Positions 9,608 to 17,896 are shown, numbered from the stretch's first letter. The stretch is 37,760 nt of DNA from Acidobacteriota bacterium (GCA_016213775.1 JACQZR010000240.1:1-37760), one strand, 5' to 3'. The notes: a model not told the origin generated them from the sequence alone. Made by a program: numbers and translations.

Positions 9608-9973
9608 ATGGCTAAAAACGAAAATAGCGGCGCGCGACAGACCGAAGGTCAAGGTGGAATGGCATATTTGCGGTTGAATGCCGGGGAGCAGCGAATGTTC
9701 GAGCGCAATCAGCGGCAGGCAAGACCGGCGCCGTAGGAGGAGGAGACCGTTATGGAATACGTCACCAGTTGGGAAGAGCGAGGCGTCGAGAAAGGCCGCG
9801 TGGAAGGCATGCGTGAAACGCTTCTCGTTATTTTGACCACACGGTTCGGCGTGCTGGATCCGGCGCTTGTGTCCCGAATTCAGTCGCCCCATGAGCTAAA
9901 GGAACTCCTTCAAAACGCACTCACCGCCAGTTCCTTACACGAACTCGGCCTGGCGAGCGTCACAACCTCTTAA
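9608..9973 (+). pseudogene. C-terminal remnant of Rpn-like nuclease/transposase gene
   Basis: One frame reads AYLRLNAGEQRMFERN, meets a TAG at 9734-9736, then continues with EEETVMEYVTSWEERGVEKG and an amphipathic tail (LLVILTTRFGVLDPALVSRI). I recognise this tail, with its MEY-TSWEERG and repeated Gly-Arg/Glu segment, from the C-terminus of Rpn/PD-(D/E)XK-type recombination-promoting proteins, which are about 300 residues long. The nuclease domain is missing and the frame is interrupted, so this is probably a decayed fragment. A 73-residue product from ATG 9752 could still be made (GGAGGAGG lies about 11 bases upstream), but it would lack any catalytic region. Confidence 0.55.
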
Positions 9974-9987
9974 GCACCTTAGAGGGC

Positions 9988-12663
9988 TCAACCTCTGAAC
10001 CCCATATCGCTCGACCGCCCCCCTGCCGCCGGTATATAGGACTGCAACACATAGTCCATCACCATGCGATTCGCATTAAACCGCCACCCCAGCGTGCGGA
10101 TCGTCCGCTTCATCCGCTTGATCCACCCCCGTGGCAGACCATCCCTGTCTCGCGTATAGAACAACGGAATCACCTCATCCCGCAACACCCGGTACAGATC
10201 CTCCGCGTCCCGCGTGTCATGAATGTCCATGTTCGAATGTGTACGCCCCGTGCCTATCGCAAACCCGTTCAGTCCGTCATATGCCTCGGCCCACCAGCCG
10301 TCGAGAACCGACAAATTCAAGCCGCCATTCAGCACCACCTTCTGCCCGCTGGTACCCGATGCCTCCAGTGGCCGCCGCGGATTGTTGAGCCACACATCCA
10401 CGCCCTGCACCAGCAGCCGGCCCACATTGATGTCGTAGTCCTCCACGAAAACAAACTTGTCAGCGAACAGCGGCCGCCGCATCAACCCTGCGATCTCCTG
10501 TAGCACGCGCTTGCCCGGATCATCATGCGGATGCGCCTTCCCGGCAAACACAAACTGCACCGGCCGGTTGAGGTCGTTCACCATCGTTCCGAGCCGTTCC
10601 ATATCCCGCAGAATCAGATTGGCTCGCTTGTACGTGGCAAACCGCCGTCCGAACCCGATGGTCAATGCATCGGGACTCAACACACTACGCAGCCGCTGCA
10701 GCACCTCCGCGGGTTCGGCCCGATTCGATGCCTGTTCCATCGCGCGCCGGCGCACAAACTCGATCAGTCTCGATTTCAGCGCAAGGTGTGTCTCCCACAA
10801 CTCCCCATCATCGACACTCTCAATGCCCTCCCAGATCCGTGACTCGCCGCTGTGTTCATGCCACCCCGCGCCCAGATGCCGGTCGTAGAGCCGGAACATT
10901 TGCGGCGCCAGCCACGTCGGCACATGGACCCCGTTCGTGATATGTCCGATCGGCACCGCGTCGGCGCTCTTTCCCGGATACAGGCTGGTCCACATCTCGC
11001 GCGACACCTCGCCGTGCAACGCCGACACCGCGTTGGTTCGCCGCGAAATCTTCATCCCCAGCACCGTCATGCAGAAGTCCTGGTGATGATTGTCGGGATG
11101 CTCGCGTCCCATCGCCATCAACGCGTCATGCGACAGCCCCAGGGCTTCGCGCAACGGCCCGAGATGCTCTTCAATCAGTCCGGAGGGGAACCGGTCGTGA
11201 CCGGCGGGCACAGGCGTGTGCGTGGTGAAAACAACCTCGCGGGCAATATGTGGCAGCGCCTGGTGGAAGCCTACACCTTCCTCCTCCATCCGGCTCCGGA
11301 TCGCCTCCAGCACAACAAAAGCGCTATGGCCTTCGTTCAAGTGCAGAACACCTGGCGTTACGCCCATCGCCTTCAACGCACGAAATCCGCCGACCCCGAG
11401 CAGCAGTTCCTGGCGGATGCGCACCCGCCCATCGCCGCCATACAGCCGCGAGGTAAGCTGGCAATCCTCCGGCGCGTTCCCTTCGACGTTCGAATCGAGC
11501 AGCAGCAGGTCCACACGCCCCACCTTCACCCGCCACACCTTCGCTCGAATGGACCCGTGCCGCGTGAACACCTCCACCGTGACGGGCGCACCGTCCTTCC
11601 CGATAGCCGGCTCCATCGGAAGCTGGTTCACATCCGTCGGCAGATACTCTTCGCGTTGCCACCCCGCGCCGTCCAGACGCTGACGGAAGTAACCCTGGCC
11701 ATAGAACAATCCGATCGCGATCAACGGAACGCCAAGATCCGAGGCGCTCTTGATGTGATCGCCCGCAAGCACGCCCAAGCCGCCCGAGTAAATTGGAAAG
11801 GATTCGTGCAGGCCAAACTCGGCCGAGAAATACGCCACCGGCCGCGGACGCAGCACACCAGCATGCGTGGCGCCCCAGGTCCGGTCCGCATGCAAATACT
11901 CTTTCTGCCTGTGGTAAGCGTAATTGATCCGCCCGTGCAGGACGAACTCCCCGGCCCGTCCTTCCAGTTTCTCCAAAGGGATCTCGTTCAACAGCGCGAT
12001 CGGATTATGATTGAGCGCCCGCCATCGCGCCGGGTCCAGATCCCGGAACAGCGCGTTGGACTCCTGATCCCAGCTCCACCACAAGTTCCGCGCCAGCGAC
12101 CACAGCTTCTCCTGCGCCGGTGCAATAAAGCGGTCAAGCGCACGTGCCTCGCGTATGATCGGCGCCACTTCGGCCGCAGCCGCACCGAGCATCTGGATCT
12201 CGTCCTCGCGGAACGCGCGCGGCTGCAGCGTCTGCACCACAAGAACGCCTTGCAGCACACCGCGGTCAATCAGCGGTACGCCGAGAAACGACTGGCACGA
12301 ATCCTCGCCCGCTTCACGGAAATACTTGAACCGCGGATGTTGGGCAGCCTGCACCACCGCTACCGGACGCAGTTGCTCGGCCACCAGTCCGGCGAGCCCT
12401 TCATTAAGGCCCATGCGCAACGTTCCCACGCACTCTTTGCGCAATCCGAGTGTCGCGGCCAGAACGAGGTTCGCACGGTCAGGCTCCAACAGGTAGGCCG
12501 AACACACGTCGGTTTCAAATCGCCGCGCGATCAAGGCGACAACGTTCGTCAACGTCTCTGCCGGTTTGCCGCCCTCCTTCACGAGAGCTTCAATTTCCTC
12601 GATCGTGAGGACATGGGCGATGTCGGCTTCTGTTTTTGTCTGCAATGCGATTTCCCCTAACAC
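9988..12663 (-). CDS. glgP: Alpha-glucan phosphorylase with N-terminal GAF domain
   Basis: 891 residues from a GTG at 12663; a TTG at 12645 with AGGGG eight bases upstream is an equally good start. Residues about 33-172 form a GAF domain with motifs very like PtsP (LNEGLAGLVAE, HPRFKYFREAGE, SFLGVPLIDRG). Residues about 183-240 match DUF3417 (LWSLARNLWWSWDQ), and the remainder is a GT35 phosphorylase with VAYFSAEFGLHES, IYSGGLGVLAGDH and TTHTPVPAGHD. The pyridoxal-phosphate lysine is the Lys in EASGTSGQK, near residue 775. It releases glucose-1-phosphate from glycogen or maltodextrin in the cytoplasm. A fused GAF suggests allosteric control by a small ligand, which is inference. No other glycogen genes flank it. 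Confidence 0.93.
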   Translation of the reverse strand: MLGEIALQTKTEADIAHVLTIEEIEALVKEGGKPAETLTNVVALIARRFETDVCSAYLLEPDRANLVLAATLGLRKECVGTLRMGLNEGLAGLVAEQLRPVAVVQAAQHPRFKYFREAGEDSCQSFLGVPLIDRGVLQGVLVVQTLQPRAFREDEIQMLGAAAAEVAPIIREARALDRFIAPAQEKLWSLARNLWWSWDQESNALFRDLDPARWRALNHNPIALLNEIPLEKLEGRAGEFVLHGRINYAYHRQKEYLHADRTWGATHAGVLRPRPVAYFSAEFGLHESFPIYSGGLGVLAGDHIKSASDLGVPLIAIGLFYGQGYFRQRLDGAGWQREEYLPTDVNQLPMEPAIGKDGAPVTVEVFTRHGSIRAKVWRVKVGRVDLLLLDSNVEGNAPEDCQLTSRLYGGDGRVRIRQELLLGVGGFRALKAMGVTPGVLHLNEGHSAFVVLEAIRSRMEEEGVGFHQALPHIAREVVFTTHTPVPAGHDRFPSGLIEEHLGPLREALGLSHDALMAMGREHPDNHHQDFCMTVLGMKISRRTNAVSALHGEVSREMWTSLYPGKSADAVPIGHITNGVHVPTWLAPQMFRLYDRHLGAGWHEHSGESRIWEGIESVDDGELWETHLALKSRLIEFVRRRAMEQASNRAEPAEVLQRLRSVLSPDALTIGFGRRFATYKRANLILRDMERLGTMVNDLNRPVQFVFAGKAHPHDDPGKRVLQEIAGLMRRPLFADKFVFVEDYDINVGRLLVQGVDVWLNNPRRPLEASGTSGQKVVLNGGLNLSVLDGWWAEAYDGLNGFAIGTGRTHSNMDIHDTRDAEDLYRVLRDEVIPLFYTRDRDGLPRGWIKRMKRTIRTLGWRFNANRMVMDYVLQSYIPAAGGRSSDMGFRG

Positions 12664-12859
12664 CAGTCTTGTGGAGCGACGCGGTAAAAGAATGCGGCGG
12701 AGGCGGTTGTGCTTTGGGGCTTGGTTAGCGGGGCACTCGATTCAGTTTAAGTGCACCCGGATCGGCGACGCAACCGGGCATCTGAAAACGTGGCATCCGA
12801 AAAACAAGAACCATCCCGGGGGACCGCAGTCCCTGCCCGCCTCAGAAATCGCCCGTTCA

Positions 12860-13447
12860 TCAACTGAAATCTTCCACGATTGCCCGCGCCACCGTAATCG
12901 GCTCCGTATCCCGATACCCGCCGGCCTCGTTGTAATCCGCCTGCACCTGCTTCCATTGCCAGTGGATCTCACTCTGAATCTGTACCAGTTGCCCATCCTC
13001 TATCGGCTCGCCGTTGCGAAAGTTCAGCTCACAGGCAAACACCTGCCCCGGCTTGTCCGGATTGTAGAGCGGCATCCCGAACTTCCGGCAGATCAGCGGA
13101 CGGTACTCGTAGATCGAACACACGCCCTCCACCAGCGCAGGGCAGGGAAGCCGCGACCCCGGAGGCGGCAGCCTCCCCCACGCCTCCTGCATTCCCTTCC
13201 GGGCCACCACTGCCTTCCGGTCTTCCAGATACCGCGCCGCCCTCCCCCGCAACCGCATCCGCTCCTCCTCCTCCATCCGCGACACGCCCACCGACACCCA
13301 CGCAGCCTCGATTTCCGTGATCTGGAACAACTGCCCGCAACAGTCCGTGCACCCGGGCCCGCATTTGATCCGCGCCCCATGCAGCCTACGGTTTCGTGAG
13401 AATTCCGTTTCCACTGCTCTACAGATTTCCATATACCGGTCGATCAT
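12860..13447 (-). CDS. YkgJ-family cysteine cluster protein
   Basis: The conserved part starts at MIDRYMEICRAVE (ATG 13447, 195 residues). An in-frame ATG at 13531 would add 28 residues, and the open frame reaches 13753, but those upstream residues look non-coding. Cysteines are spaced as in the YkgJ/UPF0153 family: CGPGCTDCC near the N-terminus, then CPALVEGVCSIYEYRPLICRKFG. The family is thought to bind zinc or an Fe-S cluster; its function is unknown. The gene is divergent from the secreted-protein gene, with a roughly 300-base region of inverted repeats between them. The family call is good; the start is uncertain. Confidence 0.82.
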   Translation of the reverse strand: MIDRYMEICRAVETEFSRNRRLHGARIKCGPGCTDCCGQLFQITEIEAAWVSVGVSRMEEEERMRLRGRAARYLEDRKAVVARKGMQEAWGRLPPPGSRLPCPALVEGVCSIYEYRPLICRKFGMPLYNPDKPGQVFACELNFRNGEPIEDGQLVQIQSEIHWQWKQVQADYNEAGGYRDTEPITVARAIVEDFS

Positions 13448-13539
13448 CTTGTCTTCAGGCTCCCTATGTCCTATGTGGCATAGTACAGCAAATGGAATTT
13501 TTCCTCTTGCAGTTTCCAAAAGTTGGTTCATAATCAAGG

Positions 13540-13588
13540 CTACACTTCGTTGGTGTAGGGCGTCAGTGTAGAGGGTGTCATCACCCTC
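13540..13588. promoter_or_regulatory. Cluster of inverted repeats in divergent intergenic region
   Basis: CTACAC (13540-13545) pairs with GTGTAG (13553-13558), and GTGTAG recurs at 13566-13571. Next to it GAGGGTG (13571-13577) and CACCCTC (13582-13588) form a perfect 7-base stem with a TCAT loop, followed on the plus strand by CCCCTTTT. The position between two divergent genes suits an operator, or an attenuator in the leader of the minus-strand gene. The partner protein is unknown. Confidence 0.35.
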
Positions 13589-13612
13589 CCCCTTTTGTAA
13601 CGCAATTGAGCC

Positions 13613-13618
13613 TATAAT
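13613..13618 (+). promoter_or_regulatory. Possible -10 element upstream of secreted-protein gene
   Basis: A perfect TATAAT lies 135 bases before the chosen ATG at 13753. No good -35 is found 16-18 bases upstream, so this is a tentative promoter. Confidence 0.35.
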
Positions 13619-13752
13619 GTAAGCGGTTGTGGCTCGCGCCCGGTGGTTGGACCCGGACGGGCCCTGCAATCGGTCCGGCCAAGGTGCCGGCGAGGGCTGA
13701 TGGTGAATATGGGTTGGTGGTGAACATGAACAGCCAGTGGTGGGGATGCTCA

Positions 13753-14964
13753 ATGCGCCTACTGGCGGTGGGGACCTTCCTGATCCTCCCGTTCCATGTG
13801 TGCGCGCAACATTTGGTGTCCGGCAGCGGGCCCGGAGGATCGGTCCGCATGTTCAACACGGACATGGCGGTGCTGGAGATGCAGGAAGCGCGCAAGGACT
13901 TACCTTGCACGGTGACTCCCGGCAAAGCGCTCCTCGGTTTCGACCTGCGCTTCCATGCCGCGTACGACGTCACCATCCCTATGAAGGAGCTCTCCGGCAG
14001 CGAGAATCTCCTTACGATACTCTTCCGTGTCACCCACGAGGACCGCAAGGACGATCCCGTCTACTTCACGCAACGCGTCAAGGTTCCATCCATAGAAGAG
14101 GATGCCAAAGGCGAGGCGTTCTTGCAAGGCATGTTCGATCTCGGCGAAGGGAAGTATCACGTCGACTGGCTCATCCGCGATCGCAGCGAGCGTGTCTGCT
14201 CCCATTATTGGGATCCAGAGGCCCAATTGCCTACCAAAGATCGTAGTTTAGAGGTGGTTCTACCGAAGGGCGCCATCAGAGCTGCCGAAACCGAGCAATT
14301 CCATGAAGAGCCACCTGTCGAACGGGCCAACCTTGACCAGCTCAACGTAAAATTGTTGGTCAACTTCGCTCCGCAGAACTCCCGCTCCGCAACCCTACAG
14401 CCCTTCGACACGTCAGCTTTACTGTCGATATTGCGAACGATTTCCCGTGATCCCCGGATCCACCGGTTTACGCTGGTGGCTTTCAATCTGCAGGAGCAAC
14501 GGGTGGTGTACCGCCAGAAAGAAGCCGACCGGATTGATTTTCCGAAACTCGGCGACGCTCTGGGGACCTTGAAATTAGGAACGGTGGACGCAAAGAAATT
14601 GGGACAGAAGAAGGCCGATACGGAATTCCTTACGGACCTCATCGTCACTGAAGCCGGTGACGAGAAGCACCCTGACGCCATGATCTTCGCCGGCCCCAAG
14701 GCCATGTTGGAAGCCAACGTCCCTTCCGATGCGTTGCGTGAAGTAGGCGATCCGGGCTACCCGGTCTTCTACCTCAACTACAACCTCGATCCGCAGCGCG
14801 CCCCGTGGCGCGACAGCATCGGCCACGCCGTCAAATTCTTCAAGGGTCAGGAATTTACCATCAGCCGCCCCAGGGATGTGTGGTTTTCTGTTTCCGAAAT
14901 CGTTTCGCGCATCGTAAAATTGAAGCAAGGAAGGCAGCTCTCCGCGGCTGCTTCAGGCAACTAA
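13753..14964 (+). CDS. Secreted protein of unknown function
   Basis: 403 residues from ATG 13753, which directly gives a signal peptide (MRLLAVGTFLILPFHVCAQ) and has GGGGA a few bases upstream; ATG 13726 is an alternative. I do not recognise a named family. The first half looks like a beta-rich domain (DLGEGKYHVDWLIRDRSERV). The second half alternates strands and helices (RFTLVAFNLQEQRVVYRQ, HPDAMIFAGPKAM, YPVFYLNYNL), which may be a Rossmann or von Willebrand A-like fold without a clear metal site. It ends four bases before the methyltransferase ATG, so the two are probably one transcript and translationally coupled. Exported location is well supported; function is not. Confidence 0.7.
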   Translation: MRLLAVGTFLILPFHVCAQHLVSGSGPGGSVRMFNTDMAVLEMQEARKDLPCTVTPGKALLGFDLRFHAAYDVTIPMKELSGSENLLTILFRVTHEDRKDDPVYFTQRVKVPSIEEDAKGEAFLQGMFDLGEGKYHVDWLIRDRSERVCSHYWDPEAQLPTKDRSLEVVLPKGAIRAAETEQFHEEPPVERANLDQLNVKLLVNFAPQNSRSATLQPFDTSALLSILRTISRDPRIHRFTLVAFNLQEQRVVYRQKEADRIDFPKLGDALGTLKLGTVDAKKLGQKKADTEFLTDLIVTEAGDEKHPDAMIFAGPKAMLEANVPSDALREVGDPGYPVFYLNYNLDPQRAPWRDSIGHAVKFFKGQEFTISRPRDVWFSVSEIVSRIVKLKQGRQLSAAASGN

Positions 14965-14968
14965 ACAT

Positions 14969-15517
14969 ATGCTTCAGGTGGCAATTTCCGTACTTTCTCT
15001 GGTCCTCGGTTCTGGCGTGCCTCTCGCAGCGCAATCGAATCACGCCAAGAGTCTGGCTCCTTTCGTCCCCTCTCCCATCACCGTCGTTGAGCGCATGCTC
15101 GAAGCCGCGCAGGTCAAGCAGGGAGAAACTGTCTACGACCTCGGCTGTGGTGATGGCCGCGTCCTTATTACCGCAGTTGAGAAGTTTCACGCCAAAGCCG
15201 TCGGTGTGGAACTCAATCAGCGGCTGGCCGACGCCGCCCGAGGCGCTATCAAACAGCGCGGCTACGAAAATCGCGCCAGCATCATCCAGGGCAATCTTTT
15301 GGAAGTCGATCTGTCCAGCGCCGACGTCGTTACGCTCTACCTGCTGACGGAATCCAACTCCCAACTCCGCCCCAATCTGGAGAAATATCTCCGCCCCGGC
15401 GCCCGCGTCGTTTCTCACGACTTCGAGATCCGCGGCTGGAAACCCGTACGCGTCGAAGAGGTGCAGGCCCACCGCCGCATGCACAAGATCTACGTCTACG
15501 AAGTCGGCAAGAAGTAG
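14969..15517 (+). CDS. Class I methyltransferase with N-terminal signal/anchor
   Basis: A 182-residue protein. Residues 1-22 look like a signal peptide or anchor (MLQVAISVLSLVLGSGVPLAAQ). The rest is a SAM-binding Rossmann domain: VPSPITVVERML leads into motif I, VYDLGCGDGRV (residues about 55-65), followed by the acidic VGVELN and the later IIQGNLLEVDLS. This layout is like the FAM173/ATPSCKMT protein-lysine methyltransferases. A methyltransferase with an export-like N-terminus is odd because SAM is cytoplasmic, so an inner-membrane anchor with the domain inside is a likely alternative. It has no visible ribosome site of its own and sits four bases behind the upstream gene. The substrate is unknown. 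Confidence 0.82.
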   Translation: MLQVAISVLSLVLGSGVPLAAQSNHAKSLAPFVPSPITVVERMLEAAQVKQGETVYDLGCGDGRVLITAVEKFHAKAVGVELNQRLADAARGAIKQRGYENRASIIQGNLLEVDLSSADVVTLYLLTESNSQLRPNLEKYLRPGARVVSHDFEIRGWKPVRVEEVQAHRRMHKIYVYEVGKK

Positions 15518-15527
15518 AAGGCTGGGT

Positions 15528-15558
15528 ACGCTTCAGCGTGCGCGAGGCTTCAACCTCG
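15528..15558 (+). terminator. Tandem small hairpins after methyltransferase gene
   Basis: ACGCT-TC-AGCGT (15528-15539) and CGAGG-CTTCAA-CCTCG (15543-15558) form two adjacent stems in the 59-base gap between the methyltransferase stop and the end of the opposing hicB remnant. They could act as a bidirectional terminator or be a REP-like repeat; there is no strong T-run. Confidence 0.3.
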
Positions 15559-15576
15559 ATCTTTGCGCAGATCTAT

Positions 15577-16007
15577 CTACGCCGCCTCCTCGACACTCAC
15601 CACCAGCTTCTTGCCTAACGCCTCCAAAGCTGACTTCACCCTCGGCAACTTCGTCGGGTGTCGCGGGTTGAGCATCCGCCGCACCTTCTTTTCATCGCAT
15701 CCGAGTCTCCGTGCCAGCGCTCCGTTGCTAATTCCCGCATCGCCAGATAAAGAGCAGCCTTCGCCGCCATCGGCGCCGCCAGCGTAATCAGTCGCTCCCC
15801 ACGCCGTGCCTACGAACCCATCGGAATCTCCCGGCCGTCGCTGATCCGTCCGGCAATCGCCTCCTCCAGACAGTCCGCCGCTTACCACAGCGCGTCTCTT
15901 TCTCCCTCGCCTTGCGTAATCGCCTCCGGCACGTCCCGAAACGAGACTATGAAAACCCCCGCCTGCTCACCCCGCTCCAACCGCGCTGGATACCGAAACG
16001 TTCGCAT
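15577..16007 (-). pseudogene. hicB: Broken hicB-type antitoxin gene
   Basis: Reading from ATG 16007 gives a HicB-like N-terminus (MRTFRYPARLERGEQAGVF, then VSFRDVPEAITQGEG). The frame meets TAA at 15882-15884 and TAG at 15810-15812, yet resumes with recognisable sequence after each (AADCLEEAIAGRISDGREIP, then ARRGERLITLAAP). A frameshift near 15725-15735 moves the C-terminal helix-turn-helix (GALARRLGCDEKKVRRMLN, ending in LVVSVEEAA) into another frame. HicB neutralises the HicA mRNA interferase and represses its operon. No hicA is visible on either side. The ribosome site AAGGAGGTGG just before the ATG is intact, so the decay looks recent. Three independent lesions make a functional antitoxin very unlikely. 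Confidence 0.82.
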
Positions 16008-16051
16008 TCCCCACCTCCTTTTAGCCGAAGTCTTCCTTGGTTAAGCCCAAC

Positions 16052-16100
16052 CGGACAAACTCGTTCCCACGCGCAATACCAGTGTCGGACAAAAATGTCC
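16052..16100. repeat. Short direct and inverted repeats in decay zone
   Basis: CGGACAAA occurs at 16052-16059 and 16086-16093, and GGACA (16087-16091) with TGTCC (16096-16100) forms a hairpin. The element sits between the hicB remnant and the truncated serine hydrolase. It could be a REP-like element or the scar of a lost mobile element; nothing proves either. Confidence 0.3.
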
Positions 16101-16116
16101 CGGAGGGAGGGCCACC

Positions 16117-16685
16117 TCATATGGAAGCGCCGAGCGATTTTGAGTGCTCAGCATAAAGCGGTCCCTCGTCACCACCATCGTTCTTGACGCCGGCCACATG
16201 GCCCATCAGTTGCCGCAGTGTCACGGGCCGCTGCTTCTCCGGAAACGCCTGCACGTACTTCTGAATCACATCATCGAGCTTCAGCCGGCCTTCCTCCAGC
16301 AGCTTACCCACAGCGGCCGACGTGAGTACCTTGGAAGCGGTTGCGATCCGGAACCGGTGCTTGGGTGCGACGAGAACGCGGTTCTCGACGTCCGCAAACC
16401 CAAAGCCTTCGGCCCACACGATGTCGCCACCGATTCCAACCGCTACCGAAAGTCCCGGCAGATACCTCTCGCTGAGATTCGCGCGCACGATCTGCCGCCC
16501 CGGCTCGACGGCATCCGCCCACTTTGGCAACGGCGCAGTTTGCGTCACGAAGGCATGTTCTGTGGGTTCGGGTGAATGTGCGTCGCAGTGGCGCGCATGT
16601 ACGTCCGCATTCCCGGAATCGCCACGAGCAGCATCACAACCACCACCACGATCACGACGAGCCAAGTCTCACTTCTCTTCGACAT
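16117..16685 (-). pseudogene. Truncated, frameshifted serine hydrolase (beta-lactamase fold)
   Basis: From ATG 16685, preceded by GGAGGGAGG, the first frame encodes a membrane-anchor helix (WLVVIVVVVVMLLVAIPG) and ends at a TGA at 16545-16547. An overlapping frame carries on with the serine-hydrolase domain (ERYLPGLSVAVGIGGDIVW, GFGFADVENR, FRIATASK). In class C beta-lactamase relatives this last motif is Ser-x-x-Lys; here the nucleophile position is Thr (codon ACC). The frame ends soon after LRQLMGHVAGVKNDGGDEG, so the Tyr-x-Asn and Lys-Thr-Gly regions are missing. Normal family proteins exceed 350 residues. A frameshift, a nucleophile change and a truncation together mark it as dead. Confidence 0.8.
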
Positions 16686-16806
16686 CCTCCCTCCACTCAC
16701 CTTCAGTTTCACACCAACCTTGTCGAATGCAAGCCAGAAGGCCCGCAGTTCCTTCCTTCCACCCCTCTGATATACTGTCCAATTCAGGAAAGGAGACCAC
16801 TCCCAC

Positions 16807-17868
16807 GTGTTCCGAAACTGCTGCCCTCACGCCTTCCGTGCCGCCCTCATCGGCGGCTTTGGACTGTTGCTCTGTTCCGCCTACTACCGCGTCAATTCGC
16901 CTTCTGTCATGGCCGACGCGGCCACGGCATTCTTGAATTCGCTCACCCCCGAGCAGAAGGGCAAAACAGCCTTCGATTTCAAGGACGATGAACGCCACTT
17001 CTTCCACTTCGTCCCCGACAACAACATCCAGCAGACTCTCAAGCGCGGGCGCAAAGGTCTCACGCTCGGCGAAATGAGTCCCCATCAGAAGCACCTCGCG
17101 CAGGCGCTCCTCAACGCGGGACTCTCCCAGCGCGGCTACATCAAGGCCATCTCCATCATGAGCCTCGAAGACATCCTCCGCATTCAGGAAAAGGACAACG
17201 GCACGCGCCGCAACCCGGAGACATACTATTTCTCGATCTTCGGCGCGCCCGCCGAACAAGGCACTTGGTCCTACCGTGTCGAAGGCCACCACCTCAGCCT
17301 CCACTTCACCGTCGTCAACGGCAAGGTTGTGGGAACGCCGCTCTTCCTTGGCACCAATCCCGCCCTCGTGAAGGAAGGCCCGCGCGCCGGTCTCCGCGTC
17401 CTCGCTAAAGAAGAGGATCTCGGCCGCGAACTGCTCGTCGCTCTCTCCGCTGACCAGAAGAAGCTGGCGGTCCTCCAGAAGGAAGCCTACAAAGACATCC
17501 TCACCATGGCCAACCGCAAGGCCGCCATCGAAGGCGCACCCGCCGGACTCCCCATGAATAAGATGAACGCCAAACAGAAAGCCATGCTCCAGGCCCTCCT
17601 CGAAGAGTACTGCAGCAACCTCCCCGAACAGGCTGCCATGGCCCGCCAGGATGCCATCAAAAAGTCCGGCAACAACATCTGGTTCGCCTGGACCGGCGTC
17701 GAGGAAAAAGGCGGCCCCCATTACTACCGCGTGCAGGGCTCAACCTTCCTGGTGGAATACGATAACACGCAGAACGGCGCCAACCACGTCCACTCCGTGT
17801 GGCGCGAATACGACGGCGATTGGGGCGACGACATCCTCAAAGCCCACTACGCCGCCAGCCACCGATAG
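16807..17868 (+). CDS. DUF3500 domain protein, exported
   Basis: 353 residues from a GTG at 16807 with AAAGGAG (16789-16795) upstream; TATACT at 16771-16776 may be part of the promoter. An N-terminal hydrophobic segment (ALIGGFGLLLCSAYY) suggests export. DUF3500 motifs run throughout: FLNSLTPEQKGKTAFDF, HQKHLAQALLNAGLSQRGY, ETYYFSIFGAP, YRVEGHHLSLHFTVV and, near the C-terminus, FLVEYDNTQNGANHVHSVWR. The biochemical role of the family is unknown to me. The gene is followed after 66 bases, including a strong hairpin, by the phosphoesterase gene on the same strand. The family call is firm; the function is open. Confidence 0.9.
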   Translation: MFRNCCPHAFRAALIGGFGLLLCSAYYRVNSPSVMADAATAFLNSLTPEQKGKTAFDFKDDERHFFHFVPDNNIQQTLKRGRKGLTLGEMSPHQKHLAQALLNAGLSQRGYIKAISIMSLEDILRIQEKDNGTRRNPETYYFSIFGAPAEQGTWSYRVEGHHLSLHFTVVNGKVVGTPLFLGTNPALVKEGPRAGLRVLAKEEDLGRELLVALSADQKKLAVLQKEAYKDILTMANRKAAIEGAPAGLPMNKMNAKQKAMLQALLEEYCSNLPEQAAMARQDAIKKSGNNIWFAWTGVEEKGGPHYYRVQGSTFLVEYDNTQNGANHVHSVWREYDGDWGDDILKAHYAASHR

Positions 17869-17896
17869 CCTTTCAGGGCAGACGCCCTCGTCTCTC

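Noticed and set aside
10852-12660. 602-residue plus-strand reading frame
   Set aside because: It lies exactly antisense to the alpha-glucan phosphorylase, is rich in Arg, His, Pro and Gln as expected from the mirror of a GC-rich gene, and shows no domain motif.
13532-13753. N-terminal extension of the YkgJ-type protein up to 13753
   Set aside because: The extra residues are Pro/Ser/Gly-rich, overlap intergenic inverted repeats and the promoter region of the divergent gene, and have no family counterpart.
16669-17721. 350-residue minus-strand reading frame
   Set aside because: Antisense to the DUF3500 gene, whose own motifs are clear; the shadow has none.
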